64,000 bases of DNA from Lysinibacillus odysseyi 34hs-1 = NBRC 100172 (GCF_001591965.1 NZ_BCVX01000004.1:124001-188000), one strand, 5' to 3'; counted from the stretch's first letter, positions 47,012 to 56,276 are shown. Numbers and translations are program-made. The notes: generated by a model not told the origin, from the sequence alone.

Positions 47012-48214
47012 ATGCAAGCGCCCGAGATAAAAACAAAAGAATGGAAAACTGTTCAACTACAAGAAGTTGTTAGAGTATTTCGAGGAGCAAGTCCAAGACC
47101 AAAAGGAGATCCACGTTATTATGGTGGACCTATTCCAAGGGTATTAATAGAAGATGTTACGCGTGATGGTAAATACGTTACCCCACGCGTAGATAGTTTA
47201 ACAGAGGAAGGTGCTAAAAAGAGCAGATATTTAGAAAAGGGTTCCGTAGTTCTTAGCTGTTCTGGAACAAGGGTAGCAATTCCAGGGATATTGGCTATTC
47301 CTGCATGTATCCACGATGGTTTTTTTGGGTTTGATGACTTTAAAGAATTGGAACCTGAATATCTATATTATTTGTTTGAACAATTACATGAGAAAATGCA
47401 ATCATCAGCGACTACGGGTGGGGTTTTTAATAATTTAACAACGCAAATAATGAAAGAGATGTATATAGACATTCCGAGTTTATCAGAACAAAAGAAAATA
47501 ATTTCTCTATTAAATATCTGGGATAAAGCGATTGAACTGAAGGAAAAGTTAATTGAGCAGAAAAAAGAGCAGAAAAAAGGGTTAGAACTAAAGCTTCTAA
47601 GTGGGAAAATTAGGTTATCTGGTTTTAGAGGAAAATGGGAAATACAGCCGATTGAAAAAGTTTGTGATTTAAATATGGGAAAAACGCCAAGTAGAAATAA
47701 AGCTCTATACTGGGGAAAGGGATATAGTTGGATAGCAATATCCGATATGAAGGGGAAATATATATCTAAAACCCGTGAACAAATAACGGAATTAGCTATA
47801 AAAGAGTCTGGAATTAAAATTATACCTAAAGATACAGTAATAATGAGTTTTAAATTAACTATTGGTAGACTGGCAATTACGAAAGAAGAAATGTATTCCA
47901 ACGAAGCAATTGTCAGCTTCGGTGTGAAAAACTCTGGAATTCTTGACAGTGAGTATTTGTATTACTATTTAAATTCAATTGATGTTACACAATATGGTTC
48001 AAGGGCCGCAAAAGGAATTACTTTAAATAAAGATTCTTTGAAAGAAATTATGGTGAGATTTCCACCTTTTGAAGAACAACTTGAAATAAGAAAAATACTT
48101 TCAAATGCGGATAGGGAAATTGATTTATTAGGAGGAGAACTATTACTTCTAAATAAACAAAAAAAAGCCTTGATGCAACAACTCCTTACAGGAAAAATTC
48201 GAGTGGAAGTGTAA
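47012..48214 (+). CDS. hsdS: Type I restriction specificity subunit HsdS
   Basis: 400 residues with two target-recognition domains (about 8-155 and 208-360), each followed by a coiled coil (EKLIEQKKEQKKGLELKLLSGKI and LGGELLLLNKQKKALMQQLLTGKI). This gives a bipartite recognition sequence. The site cannot be predicted by reading. GAGGTG precedes ATG 47012. Confidence 0.93.
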   Translation: MQAPEIKTKEWKTVQLQEVVRVFRGASPRPKGDPRYYGGPIPRVLIEDVTRDGKYVTPRVDSLTEEGAKKSRYLEKGSVVLSCSGTRVAIPGILAIPACIHDGFFGFDDFKELEPEYLYYLFEQLHEKMQSSATTGGVFNNLTTQIMKEMYIDIPSLSEQKKIISLLNIWDKAIELKEKLIEQKKEQKKGLELKLLSGKIRLSGFRGKWEIQPIEKVCDLNMGKTPSRNKALYWGKGYSWIAISDMKGKYISKTREQITELAIKESGIKIIPKDTVIMSFKLTIGRLAITKEEMYSNEAIVSFGVKNSGILDSEYLYYYLNSIDVTQYGSRAAKGITLNKDSLKEIMVRFPPFEEQLEIRKILSNADREIDLLGGELLLLNKQKKALMQQLLTGKIRVEV

Positions 48215-48259
48215 AACTTTTCCTCCTTTTCCTTCATTAAATAGATTGGAGGTGGCGAT

Positions 48260-51200
48260 GTGTCCACTGAGCAACTTTATGATGAAATTAATATAAGTCA
48301 ACAGCCTGCGCTGGAAGTGTTACAAAGTGTGGGATATACCTATATCCCAACAGAGCAAGCAGAGCGAATGCGCGGGAATCTTCATAAAGTATTACTTCGA
48401 GATGTGTTGGAAGATCAACTGCGAAAAATTAACCGTTATGAATCTAAAGGAATGGCGTATTCATTTACCGAAAACAACATTCAACAAGCAATTCGCGATT
48501 TAGACGAGCCGTTAACGAATGGACTTGTAAAGGCGAATGAAGCGATTTATGAAACAATTATGTTAGGACGTAGCTACACAGAGTTTCTTCCTGACGGCTC
48601 AAAGAGATCTTTTACAATACAGTTTATAGACTGGGACAATATCGAAAACAACGTTTTTCATGTCGTTGAAGAGTTTTCGGTTGAGCGCGCGGACGGTAAA
48701 CTTGCACGTCCTGACATTGTACTTTTCATAAATGGTATTCCGTTTGCGGTCATTGAGTGTAAAAAATCCTCTATTTCCATGAGCCAAGGCATTAGTCAAA
48801 TGATTCGCAATCAAAAAAATGATTATATTCCACAACTGTTTAAGTTTATTCAAATTGTCATGGCGACAAATAAAAACGAAACGCAGTACGCAACTTGTGG
48901 TACGCCTAAAAAGTTTTGGTCCATTTGGAAGGAAGAAGAGCAAGATTGGTTAGAGCAATTGTTACAAAAGGCTGTAACAGACCGTTTACCAACAACGCAA
49001 GACAAAAATATTATTTCTATGTTCCATCCAGCTCGCCTATTGGAGTTAACAGCATTCTTTACGCTATTCGATAAAGATGTGAAGAAGGTTACTCGTTATC
49101 AGCAGTATTTTGCAATTAAAGAAATCTTAAATACAGTTGAACAGCGTGACGAAAACGGCAATCGTCAATCAGGTGTTATTTGGCACACACAAGGTTCTGG
49201 TAAATCATTAACGATGGTCATGCTGGCACGCTATATTTTAACGGAGATATCATATGTAAACCCAAAAGTCGTTATCGTTACAGATCGTGTAGAACTGGAC
49301 AAACAAATTCATAAGACGTTTAATCATACGCGCCTAAAAGCAAGCCGTGCAAACTCAGGTAATCATTTAATTGCCTTATTAAATGACGGCAACACAGACA
49401 TTGTCACTACATTGGTCCATAAATTTGATACAGCTTCTGCAAAACAACAAGTGAATGATTCACGTGATATTTTCGTCCTTGTCGATGAATCGCACCGCAC
49501 ACAGTACGGGAAGCTTCATAATAAAATGAAGAAAGTATTCCCGAACGCGTCGTATCTTGGCTTTACTGGTACACCATTAATGAAAAAAGAAAAGAGCACG
49601 ATGATTAAATTCGGTAAGCTCATTCATAAATATACGATTGCAGATGCGGTGAATGATAAAGCCATCGTTCCTTTATTATATGAAGGTAAAATGGTCGATC
49701 AAACTGTTAACAAGATAGCAATTGATAATCGTCTAAACATGATTACGCGTCATTTAAATGACAATCAAAAAGAAGAAGTAATGAAAAAGTGGGCGCACTT
49801 TGAGCGAATTGCTTCGTCGGATCAGCGCATTAGCATGATTGCTTTCGATATTAATGACCACTTCTATCGCAACTATAAAACGCAAGGCTCACAATTTAAG
49901 GCGATGTTGGCGACAAATAGTAAGATGGAAGCGATTCGTTATTTGAATTTCTTCGAGGAGTTCGGCGATTTAAACTGCGCGGTCGTTATTTCTCCGCCAG
50001 ATCAGCGTGAAGGTCACGATTCCATTGATGAAGATTCTCAAGATTTAATTCAACGCTTCTGGAAGAAAATGATGGACCGTTATGGCACTGCCGACGCCTA
50101 CGAGGATGCAATCAAAGACGAATTTATAAACGGCGATGAAATTGATATATTGATAGTAGTCGATAAACTTTTAACAGGCTTTGACGCACCGCGAGCATCG
50201 ATTCTTTATATTGATAAGCCCATGAAAGAGCATACGTTATTACAAGCGATTGCCCGAGTAAACCGACTATATGAAGGTAAAGATTACGGTCTTATCATCG
50301 ACTACCGTGGCTTACTCGAAAAGTTAGACGAAGCATTACAAATGTATTCAGGCGCGGGACTTGAAAACTTCGATCCCGAAGACATTCAGGGCGCTATTTA
50401 CGATGTCATTACAATTATCGGTGAGCTTCGTCAATATAACTCACAGTTATGGGACATCTTTGCGCCGATTCGCAATAAGTCGGACGTTGAAGAGTATGAA
50501 GTGTTATTAGAAGACGAAGAACTGCGTAACGATTTTTATGACATGTTAAGTAAGTTCGGTCGTAACCTTGCTATCGCTTTAGAATCAGAACGTATATATA
50601 ATGCTTTACAGGAAGATGAACTGAATAAATATAAGAAAGACTTGAAATTCTTCCAAGAGCTTCGTAAAAGTGTTAAATTACGCTACTCAGATTCGATTGA
50701 CCATAAGGAATACGAGGCGAAAATGCAAAAGCTGATGGACCAATACATTTCAGCCGAGGACATTATTCGTATTACGAACCCAGTCGACATTTTGAACGAA
50801 AAAGGGTTTGAGGAGGAGCTTGAACGTCTTGGCTCAAAGCGCGCTAAGGCAGATGCGATTCGTACACGTTTAACGAAAAGCGTCAGCACGAAATGGGACG
50901 AAAACCCTGCGTACTATAAGAAGTTCTCCGAGCGCATTCAGCAAGTAATAGACGAATATAAGGAAAAGCGCATTTCAGAAGCAGATTACTTAAATTCAAT
51001 GAATGAATTGCTAAAAGAATTCCGTCAAGGAGAGCCAAAAGAAGATTATCCATCAATCATTAAAGATAATGGCCATGCACAAGCATTTTATGGCGTTACG
51101 AAAGACCTTTTAACAATTAATGACGAGCAAGTATCGTATGGCGATGAAGACTTTGCTAATTTAGCAATCAAGATGGATGCAATTATTAAGCAACATCAAA

Positions 51201-51361
51201 AAGTTGATTGGCATAACAACCCGCAAATTCACAATCGTATTGCTCAAGACATTGATGATTTATTGTTTGATTTCTCAAATGAAAATAATGTAACATTAGA
51301 ATTCGACACGATTGACAAAGTGATTGAACAAGTAAAAACAGTAGCCATCAAGCGTTATTAA
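48260..51361 (+). CDS. hsdR: Type I restriction endonuclease subunit HsdR
   Basis: 1033 residues. The nuclease domain has Asp152 (RPDIVLF) and Glu166-x-Lys168 (VIECKKS). The translocase has Walker A GSGKS (312-316), DESHRTQ (DEAD box), GFTGTPL (motif III) and the later LLTGFDAP and QAIARVNR motifs; a helical C-terminal domain binds the methylase core. It translocates DNA and cuts unmethylated invaders. GTG 48260 follows GGAGGTGG 5 bases upstream. Confidence 0.95.
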   Translation: MSTEQLYDEINISQQPALEVLQSVGYTYIPTEQAERMRGNLHKVLLRDVLEDQLRKINRYESKGMAYSFTENNIQQAIRDLDEPLTNGLVKANEAIYETIMLGRSYTEFLPDGSKRSFTIQFIDWDNIENNVFHVVEEFSVERADGKLARPDIVLFINGIPFAVIECKKSSISMSQGISQMIRNQKNDYIPQLFKFIQIVMATNKNETQYATCGTPKKFWSIWKEEEQDWLEQLLQKAVTDRLPTTQDKNIISMFHPARLLELTAFFTLFDKDVKKVTRYQQYFAIKEILNTVEQRDENGNRQSGVIWHTQGSGKSLTMVMLARYILTEISYVNPKVVIVTDRVELDKQIHKTFNHTRLKASRANSGNHLIALLNDGNTDIVTTLVHKFDTASAKQQVNDSRDIFVLVDESHRTQYGKLHNKMKKVFPNASYLGFTGTPLMKKEKSTMIKFGKLIHKYTIADAVNDKAIVPLLYEGKMVDQTVNKIAIDNRLNMITRHLNDNQKEEVMKKWAHFERIASSDQRISMIAFDINDHFYRNYKTQGSQFKAMLATNSKMEAIRYLNFFEEFGDLNCAVVISPPDQREGHDSIDEDSQDLIQRFWKKMMDRYGTADAYEDAIKDEFINGDEIDILIVVDKLLTGFDAPRASILYIDKPMKEHTLLQAIARVNRLYEGKDYGLIIDYRGLLEKLDEALQMYSGAGLENFDPEDIQGAIYDVITIIGELRQYNSQLWDIFAPIRNKSDVEEYEVLLEDEELRNDFYDMLSKFGRNLAIALESERIYNALQEDELNKYKKDLKFFQELRKSVKLRYSDSIDHKEYEAKMQKLMDQYISAEDIIRITNPVDILNEKGFEEELERLGSKRAKADAIRTRLTKSVSTKWDENPAYYKKFSERIQQVIDEYKEKRISEADYLNSMNELLKEFRQGEPKEDYPSIIKDNGHAQAFYGVTKDLLTINDEQVSYGDEDFANLAIKMDAIIKQHQKVDWHNNPQIHNRIAQDIDDLLFDFSNENNVTLEFDTIDKVIEQVKTVAIKRY

Positions 51362-51374
51362 GGTAGTGAGCAAT

Positions 51375-52097
51375 ATGGAAAAGCACCAAATTCACTTCGG
51401 CAATCAGCCTATTGATTTTTGGATTGAACGAAAAGACGTCAAAAACGTCAATTTAAACATTAAGCCTGATATGAGCATTCAAATATCAGCTAATGAGAAA
51501 GTGCCGTTAAGTTTTATATATGACTTTGTGAAAAGCAAAGGCTCCTGGATTTTGAAAAACGTAAAGCAATTTGAAGACGTACTTCCACATAAACAAAGCG
51601 AACGCGAATATGTAAGTGGCGAGTCATTCAAATATTTAGGGAAACAGTACCGCCTGCGCGTCGAACATTCGGCAGACGAAGCGGTCAAGTATTTTAGAGG
51701 TTTTATATATTTGCAAACGCAGAACCCAGCGAACTTTTCTAAGAAAGAGAAGTTAATGGATGCGTGGTACAAGGAAAAGGCATATAAAATTTTCGGTGAA
51801 TCATTAAATAAGATGTCCGCATTAATGAACAAGTATGGCGTTGAAAAGCCTGCCCTTGAAATACGCGTCATGAAAGCGCGCTGGGGTTCAGCTCAAATTG
51901 ACAACAATACGATTTTAATTAATACGGAGCTTATCAAGGCGCCAAAATACTGCATTGACTATGTAATACTGCACGAATTAATACATTTTAAGTACAATAA
52001 CCACAGTGAAAGCTTTTACAATATGTTATTTACGCTAATGCCAGATTGGGAGAAGCGTAAAAAGATATTAGATGAAGAAATTGTGCGCGAACTATAA
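51375..52097 (+). CDS. YgjP-like M48 metallopeptidase domain protein
   Basis: 240 residues with the zinc motif HELIHFKYNNHSESFY near the C-terminus (HExxH plus a distal His) and the family segments KARWGSAQI and DYVILHELIH. YgjP/DUF45 proteins often follow hsdR in type I operons; their role there is not established. It starts 14 bases after hsdR (GTG 51366 or ATG 51375), so it is part of the operon. Confidence 0.85.
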   Translation: MEKHQIHFGNQPIDFWIERKDVKNVNLNIKPDMSIQISANEKVPLSFIYDFVKSKGSWILKNVKQFEDVLPHKQSEREYVSGESFKYLGKQYRLRVEHSADEAVKYFRGFIYLQTQNPANFSKKEKLMDAWYKEKAYKIFGESLNKMSALMNKYGVEKPALEIRVMKARWGSAQIDNNTILINTELIKAPKYCIDYVILHELIHFKYNNHSESFYNMLFTLMPDWEKRKKILDEEIVREL

Positions 52098-52184
52098 CAT
52101 CTTAGAAATTACATCATGAATATTAACTTTCGACAGTTTCTTAGCATTCCGCAAGGAAACGGTCTTTTTATAGGGGGAATATCT

Positions 52185-53057
52185 ATGGGTGTAGCAAGTA
52201 ACTTTGAAACTTTTTGTAAGAATTTAAGAATGAGCGAAGAAACAGTAAACAAAATAACTTACCGAACAAAGCGTATTACAAAACAACTAAATATAGATTT
52301 TTGGGGATCGACTTCAGATACTGATCATAGTTTTTATTCAGGGTCTTATGGGCGAGGTACAGATATTTATACAAGTGATATTGATTTGTTAGTACGCTTA
52401 CCTTATTCGACTTATGTGAAATATAATAATTATACTTCTAATGGGCAATCCGCTTTATTACAGGCAGTTAAAGAATCGATTGAAAAAACTTACAAATCAT
52501 ATAAGCGCGGAGATGGACAAGTAGTTAAAGTGGATTTTGAGGACAATATTTCTTATGAAATTGTTCCATGTTTTTTGAATGATGATGAAACATATACTTA
52601 TCCCGATACAAATAATGGCGGTAGTTGGAAAACGACTAACCCTAAAGCAGAAATAAAAGCGTTCAACGAATTAAATAAAAGCAGTAATAAAAACCTTAAG
52701 CGACTTTGCAGAATGATTAGAGCATGGAAAAATAAAAATAATGTTCAAATGAGTGGTTACTTAATTGATACTTTATGTTATAGATTCATGCAAAATTGGT
52801 CATATAGTGATAAATCCTATTTATATTATGATTGGATGATTCGCGACTTTTTTGATTTCTTAATTGAACAATCCGATAAAACATATTGGTACGTACCTGG
52901 TAGTAATAGAAGAATAGATAAAGTTCATAGTTTTGATTACAAGGCTAAACAAGCAAAAAATATAGCGTTAAAGGCTATTGAATATGAATCAAATGGGAAT
53001 GAATATTCTTCGAAAAGGGAATGGAGGGAGCTATTTGGAACGAAATTCCCAAGTTGA
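52185..53057 (+). CDS. CD-NTase (SMODS-type nucleotidyltransferase)
   Basis: 290 residues. The polymerase-beta-like active site is GSYGRGTDIYTSDIDLLV: Gly53-Ser54 and Asp65/Asp67 as metal ligands, with Asp117 (VKVDF) as the third. A helical C-terminal half of OAS/cGAS type follows (LKRLCRMIRAWKNKNN). Enzymes of this kind make cyclic oligonucleotides on phage attack in CBASS. ATG 52185 follows AGGGGGA; the longer frame from 52116 lacks a ribosome site. It overlaps the SLATT gene by 23 bases. Confidence 0.9.
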   Translation: MGVASNFETFCKNLRMSEETVNKITYRTKRITKQLNIDFWGSTSDTDHSFYSGSYGRGTDIYTSDIDLLVRLPYSTYVKYNNYTSNGQSALLQAVKESIEKTYKSYKRGDGQVVKVDFEDNISYEIVPCFLNDDETYTYPDTNNGGSWKTTNPKAEIKAFNELNKSSNKNLKRLCRMIRAWKNKNNVQMSGYLIDTLCYRFMQNWSYSDKSYLYYDWMIRDFFDFLIEQSDKTYWYVPGSNRRIDKVHSFDYKAKQAKNIALKAIEYESNGNEYSSKREWRELFGTKFPS

Positions 53058-53616
53058 GGTTGAGCAAAGAACTAAATTAATGAGTCAGATACGAGAATGT
53101 TACGGGCGTGTTGCATATACTCAAAAAACACATGATATAAGCGCAGTATTATTAGAAAAGAAAGAAACAAGATATAAAACGATTCAACTTATATTATCAA
53201 CTTTGGTAGCAGGCGCATTTTTAATCGTGCTGTTAGGTGATGGTGAAATTACAACTTGGGTTGGTACATTAGTATCCTTGATGTTATTAGTAGTTACTAC
53301 AATTATGCGGGAGTTTGATTTTGATGGTAATTCAAAAAAACATAGAAATGTGGCGCAGACATTATGGGTAATACGTGAGGATTATATTTCTTTAATAGCT
53401 GATATGGATACTATGAGCATTGAAGAAATTAGAACTGCGCGTGATGAATTGCAATTAAGAACCTCAGAAATATATAGTAATGCACCGATAACATTATCTA
53501 AAGCTTATAAAAAAGCTCAAGAAGCCTTAAAGAAGAATGAAGAACTGACTTTTTCAGATGACGAAATTGATTTTATGCTTCCTAAACATTTAAGAAGTAA
53601 TAAAGAAGTAGTTTAG
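53035..53616 (+). CDS. SLATT-domain membrane effector
   Basis: 193 residues with two adjacent transmembrane helices (about 49-67 and 74-91) after an N-terminal helix and before a helical C-terminus, the SLATT layout (2TM effectors tied to SMODS nucleotidyltransferases). TTG 53035 has TGGAGGGA 5 bases before and lies inside the CD-NTase gene. The likely action is membrane permeabilisation when the cyclic nucleotide binds, killing the infected cell. No Cap2/Cap3 genes are seen, so this is the two-gene short form. Confidence 0.85.
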   Translation: MERNSQVEVEQRTKLMSQIRECYGRVAYTQKTHDISAVLLEKKETRYKTIQLILSTLVAGAFLIVLLGDGEITTWVGTLVSLMLLVVTTIMREFDFDGNSKKHRNVAQTLWVIREDYISLIADMDTMSIEEIRTARDELQLRTSEIYSNAPITLSKAYKKAQEALKKNEELTFSDDEIDFMLPKHLRSNKEVV

Positions 53617-53633
53617 GCGACCAAACTACTTCT
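53604..53633. terminator. Bidirectional hairpin between SLATT and the convergent gene
   Basis: AGAAGTAGTTT (53604-53614) pairs perfectly with AAACTACTTCT (53623-53633), containing the SLATT stop and touching the stop of the facing gene. Confidence 0.6.
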
Positions 53634-54117
53634 AACTGTTTGAATAATTATTGCTGAAATTTAAGAGTAGTTGCGCAATAATGTCTTGGATTTTTAAATG
53701 TGGGAATTCCTTTTCACAAGTGCGGACAAACTGCTGGTACAACTCTTCAGGCATACGAAACGTCTTTGTTGAGAGTTTGGAAGCAAATATTTTTTTATCA
53801 ATTGTGAAGTCATCATTGCGTTTATACTTCTCAATAAGCTTTTTAAGAACTTCCAAATTTTCATTGATAAAGGCTGTTAGTTCGTCCGCAGAATTATCGA
53901 CGGATGAAATCGTATTTACATTGCGAACAAATTTGTAGTATTGGTTCTCGCGCTTAATATAAACGTAATCGTCCTCTTGCATTACTTTTGTAAATGTTGA
54001 GTAATTGATTCCAATTTTGTCAGCAACTTGTTGTAAATCATGATTATTTTTTAATAAATCATTAACGAATGCAACGCGCTGATTGCAATCAAGAGCAAGA
54101 AATTTGTCTTTATTCAT
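53632..54117 (-). CDS. DNA-binding protein with HTH and ribbon-helix-helix-like end
   Basis: 161 residues. The N-terminal 45 residues look like a helix-turn-helix (LQQVADKIGINYSTFTKVM). The C-terminus FRMPEELYQQFVRTCEKEF resembles a CopG/Arc-type helix pair. Such two-part proteins are frequent in small mobile islands. It opposes the defence operon and its promoter faces the tandem-hairpin region. Role unknown; it may repress the neighbouring cassette. Confidence 0.55.
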   Translation of the reverse strand: MNKDKFLALDCNQRVAFVNDLLKNNHDLQQVADKIGINYSTFTKVMQEDDYVYIKRENQYYKFVRNVNTISSVDNSADELTAFINENLEVLKKLIEKYKRNDDFTIDKKIFASKLSTKTFRMPEELYQQFVRTCEKEFPHLKIQDIIAQLLLNFSNNYSNS

Positions 54118-54215
54118 ATTTACATCTCCTTTAAAATTTGATGCTATATTATAGACATTAGTTTATAAAATATTCATAGGGACTTGAAAAATATTAAATG
54201 AATTAGTATGATAAT

Positions 54216-54425
54216 CTTGCTTAACCGCAACAATATAAATTCATTCAATTCAAGTGCTATTGCATAGTCTTGCAAAAAAAAACTTTTTTGCATTGCCTAT
54301 GGTCAATAGCACTTTTTGTTTTGCCTACAAAATAAACTTGCTTAATCCAAATGTGCTATTGAACCATCTTGCAAAATGCGATTTTTCGTTTTGATTGTAG
54401 TCAATAGCGCTTTTTTGTTTTGTTT
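54216..54425 (+). repeat. Two tandem long-hairpin elements
   Basis: Two copies about 121 bases apart share CTTGCTTAA, TGCTATTG, TCTTGCAAAA, GTCAATAGC and a TTTTTTGTTTTG tail. The first folds as nested stems: AAGTGCTATTG (54252-54262) / CAATAGCACTT (54303-54313), CATAG/CTATG, and TGCAAAAAA/TTTTTTGCA. The second has GTGCTATTGA/TCAATAGCGC. Each ends in a T-rich run like a terminator. They sit directly before the 54446 gene. Confidence 0.7.
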
Positions 54426-54445
54426 AAAAACAAGGAGAGTTATCT

Positions 54446-54889
54446 ATGTTAGTGAAGTATGATGTAACGTTTTATAAAGGTGAGCAAATCCCGATTTATT
54501 TGTTTGAAATGAATCATGAAAGTGGTTTTGTAGAACAATTTGTTGTAAGTTTATTTGAGATTAATCAATGCAAACAGATAAAAACGCCAAATGATGTAAG
54601 TGAGTATTGTGGTTTAGAAGGAACATTTTATGATTGTTGCCATCGACCAAATGATATAGGAGTTACATTAAGTACAAAATATAGAAATGTTACTATAGCG
54701 GGTAAAAAAGTGAAGTTAGAATTTCGAATAGATGAAATAGACTTATATATGATAGATTATAAGGAATACGAATTTAAGATGAAGGCAAATGAGCATTTTA
54801 AAGTGAACTTAGTTTTTTGCTCAACAAAAAATAAAGTGGATAAAGAATATTACGTTGGTTATGCGCATGTTACAGAAGTAATTAAGTAA
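54446..54889 (+). CDS. Unknown 147-residue protein after the tandem hairpins
   Basis: Start ATG 54446 with AAGGAGA. The protein looks beta-rich and mixed-charge (VKYDVTFYKGEQIPIYLFEM, YRNVTIAGKKVKLEFRIDEI) with Cys at 46, 60, 69-70 and a late FCSTKNK. It has no signal or membrane segment. I recognise no family. It is the last gene of island 1 before the right att repeat. The tandem structured elements in front suggest RNA-based control of its expression. Confidence 0.6.
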   Translation: MLVKYDVTFYKGEQIPIYLFEMNHESGFVEQFVVSLFEINQCKQIKTPNDVSEYCGLEGTFYDCCHRPNDIGVTLSTKYRNVTIAGKKVKLEFRIDEIDLYMIDYKEYEFKMKANEHFKVNLVFCSTKNKVDKEYYVGYAHVTEVIK

Positions 54890-54991
54890 GTAGTAATTGT
54901 CCCCGTAAATTCTCGTTTAAGGTCAAAATGGTTTGAATGGCTATAAACCATTGATATAACTGTATTCCACGATGACAGGGCATAGCCCCGC

Positions 54992-55006
54992 CCCGCCGTC
55001 TCCATA
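54992..55006 (+). repeat. att repeat between the two islands
   Basis: Exact 15-bp copy of the ssrA 3' end (CCCGCCGTCTCCATA). It marks the right end of island 1 and the left end of island 2. Confidence 0.9.
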
Positions 55007-55039
55007 CATAAATTTTCTAGAGTTGTCTAGAGTGGTCAA

Positions 55040-55066
55040 AACCCTTGTATATCAAGGGTTTTTTCT
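55040..55066 (+). terminator. Terminator at the start of island 2
   Basis: AACCCTTG (55040-55047) pairs with CAAGGGTT (55053-55060), followed by TTTTCTTTTTT; nearly the same element as at 39617. Confidence 0.85.
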
Positions 55067-55139
55067 TTTTTAGTTGTACTGAGTTTTCTGGGCTTTTTAT
55101 CGAAAACTGGCCAAAAATCTGGTCACTTTTGGGTCAAAT

Positions 55140-56276
55140 TTATGAGTTCAAGTACGTAACAAATTTATTAATTGTTTCGTTTTTTGCACGCTTTGATAGG
55201 TGTGTATAAATGTTGAGTGTTGTTTGCACATCTGTGTGACCTAATCGTTCTTGTACTTCTTTGACACTTGCACCCGCTTCGAAAAGCAAAGAGCAGTGGA
55301 CATGTCGAAAAGAATGGACATGTGTGTAAGGTAAGTTGTATTTATCGATGATTTTCATGAGCCATCTTCTAGGGATTGTTTGCTGCAATAAACCATTTTG
55401 TTCGTTTGTAAACATTAATTGGATTTTATCACTCCCATTTGGAAATTTGCCTTGCTGAATCTTTTTCCATTGGGATAATGTGCGGCATGTTTCATCATCG
55501 ATTAAAAGCTGGCGTGAAGTATCGGTTTTCGTTGATTTAATATAGAGCTTGTTATTTTTACCTCTTGAAAGAGCTTTTGTAATGAGCAGTTCCTTCGTTT
55601 CGAAATTTAAATCTGCCCAAGTTAATGCAAGTGCTTCACCTTTACGGATACCTGAAAAAGCAAGCAGATAGAAAAATGCGGTAACTTGAGCGTTTCCATA
55701 TTGCTTTAAGCATTGAAGAAAGTAAACTAGCTGCTCCTTTGAATAGTAGTTGACGTCGGAATCTACTACAGTAGAGGCTTTGTTTTTTGGAAGATCCACT
55801 AGCTTGAATGGATTAGAACGGATGTACTCCCGCTTAATTGCAAAATCAATCACTTTAGATGCGTAAGTTTTCACCATTCGAAATCTTTTTAGTTTCAAGG
55901 AACAGTCATCAACAAAACTTTGGCAGATTGCTACACTCAGTTTCTCTATTCGGTAGTGACTTATTGCAGGTAAAATATGATGCTTGAAAATGACAAGAGT
56001 TTTGACAAAGGTACTTTCTTCAACAGTTCTTTCGTAGTGCTGAATCCAGACATTATATATATCCTCGTATGTTTCAGTTTTAGGCTTCTTATATTCCCCA
56101 TTGCTAACTTCAACTCTTAATTGAGCTAATGCTAGATTAGCCTCTTTTTTAGTTAGAAAGCCACGTCTAGTAACATGAATTTGTTTGCCTGTTTCGCTAT
56201 CCATTCCTAAATAAAGTTTAAACATATAGTAGGTTTTGCCATCTTTTTTTGTATACGATTTAATATTGTCTTTCAT
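55140..56276 (-). CDS. int: Tyrosine-recombinase integrase of island 2
   Basis: 378 residues, about half identical by eye to the island 1 integrase and of the same layout (KKDGKTYYMFKLYLGMD arm domain, core-binding domain, catalytic domain). Catalytic residues are Arg211 (GIRKGE), His321/Arg324 (HSFRHVH), His347 (GHTD) and Tyr357 (LNIYTH). ATG 56276 follows AGGAGGC; the 7-residue longer frame is rejected. The same orientation and target distance as int 1 argue for the same att site. Confidence 0.93.
   Translation of the reverse strand: MKDNIKSYTKKDGKTYYMFKLYLGMDSETGKQIHVTRRGFLTKKEANLALAQLRVEVSNGEYKKPKTETYEDIYNVWIQHYERTVEESTFVKTLVIFKHHILPAISHYRIEKLSVAICQSFVDDCSLKLKRFRMVKTYASKVIDFAIKREYIRSNPFKLVDLPKNKASTVVDSDVNYYSKEQLVYFLQCLKQYGNAQVTAFFYLLAFSGIRKGEALALTWADLNFETKELLITKALSRGKNNKLYIKSTKTDTSRQLLIDDETCRTLSQWKKIQQGKFPNGSDKIQLMFTNEQNGLLQQTIPRRWLMKIIDKYNLPYTHVHSFRHVHCSLLFEAGASVKEVQERLGHTDVQTTLNIYTHLSKRAKNETINKFVTYLNS

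Larger units (their letters stand above)
39559..55006. mobile_element. Genomic island 1, integrated in ssrA
   Basis: About 15.4 kb between two 15-bp direct repeats of the tmRNA 3' end. It contains integrase, excisionase-like protein, Cro/CI repressor (broken) and a Rep-like gene. Defence cargo follows. The integrase-excisionase-repressor-Rep order and the tmRNA target resemble phage-inducible islands or small integrative mobilisable elements. No capsid, portal or terminase gene and no conjugation gene is seen. Confidence 0.88.

Noticed and set aside
54216-54889. ToxIN type III toxin-antitoxin system
   Set aside because: The repeats are about 120 bases rather than about 36, and the protein lacks ToxN features; only the general layout is similar.
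39559-55006. Complete prophage
   Set aside because: No capsid, tail, portal, terminase or lysis genes are present; it is an island or satellite-like element.
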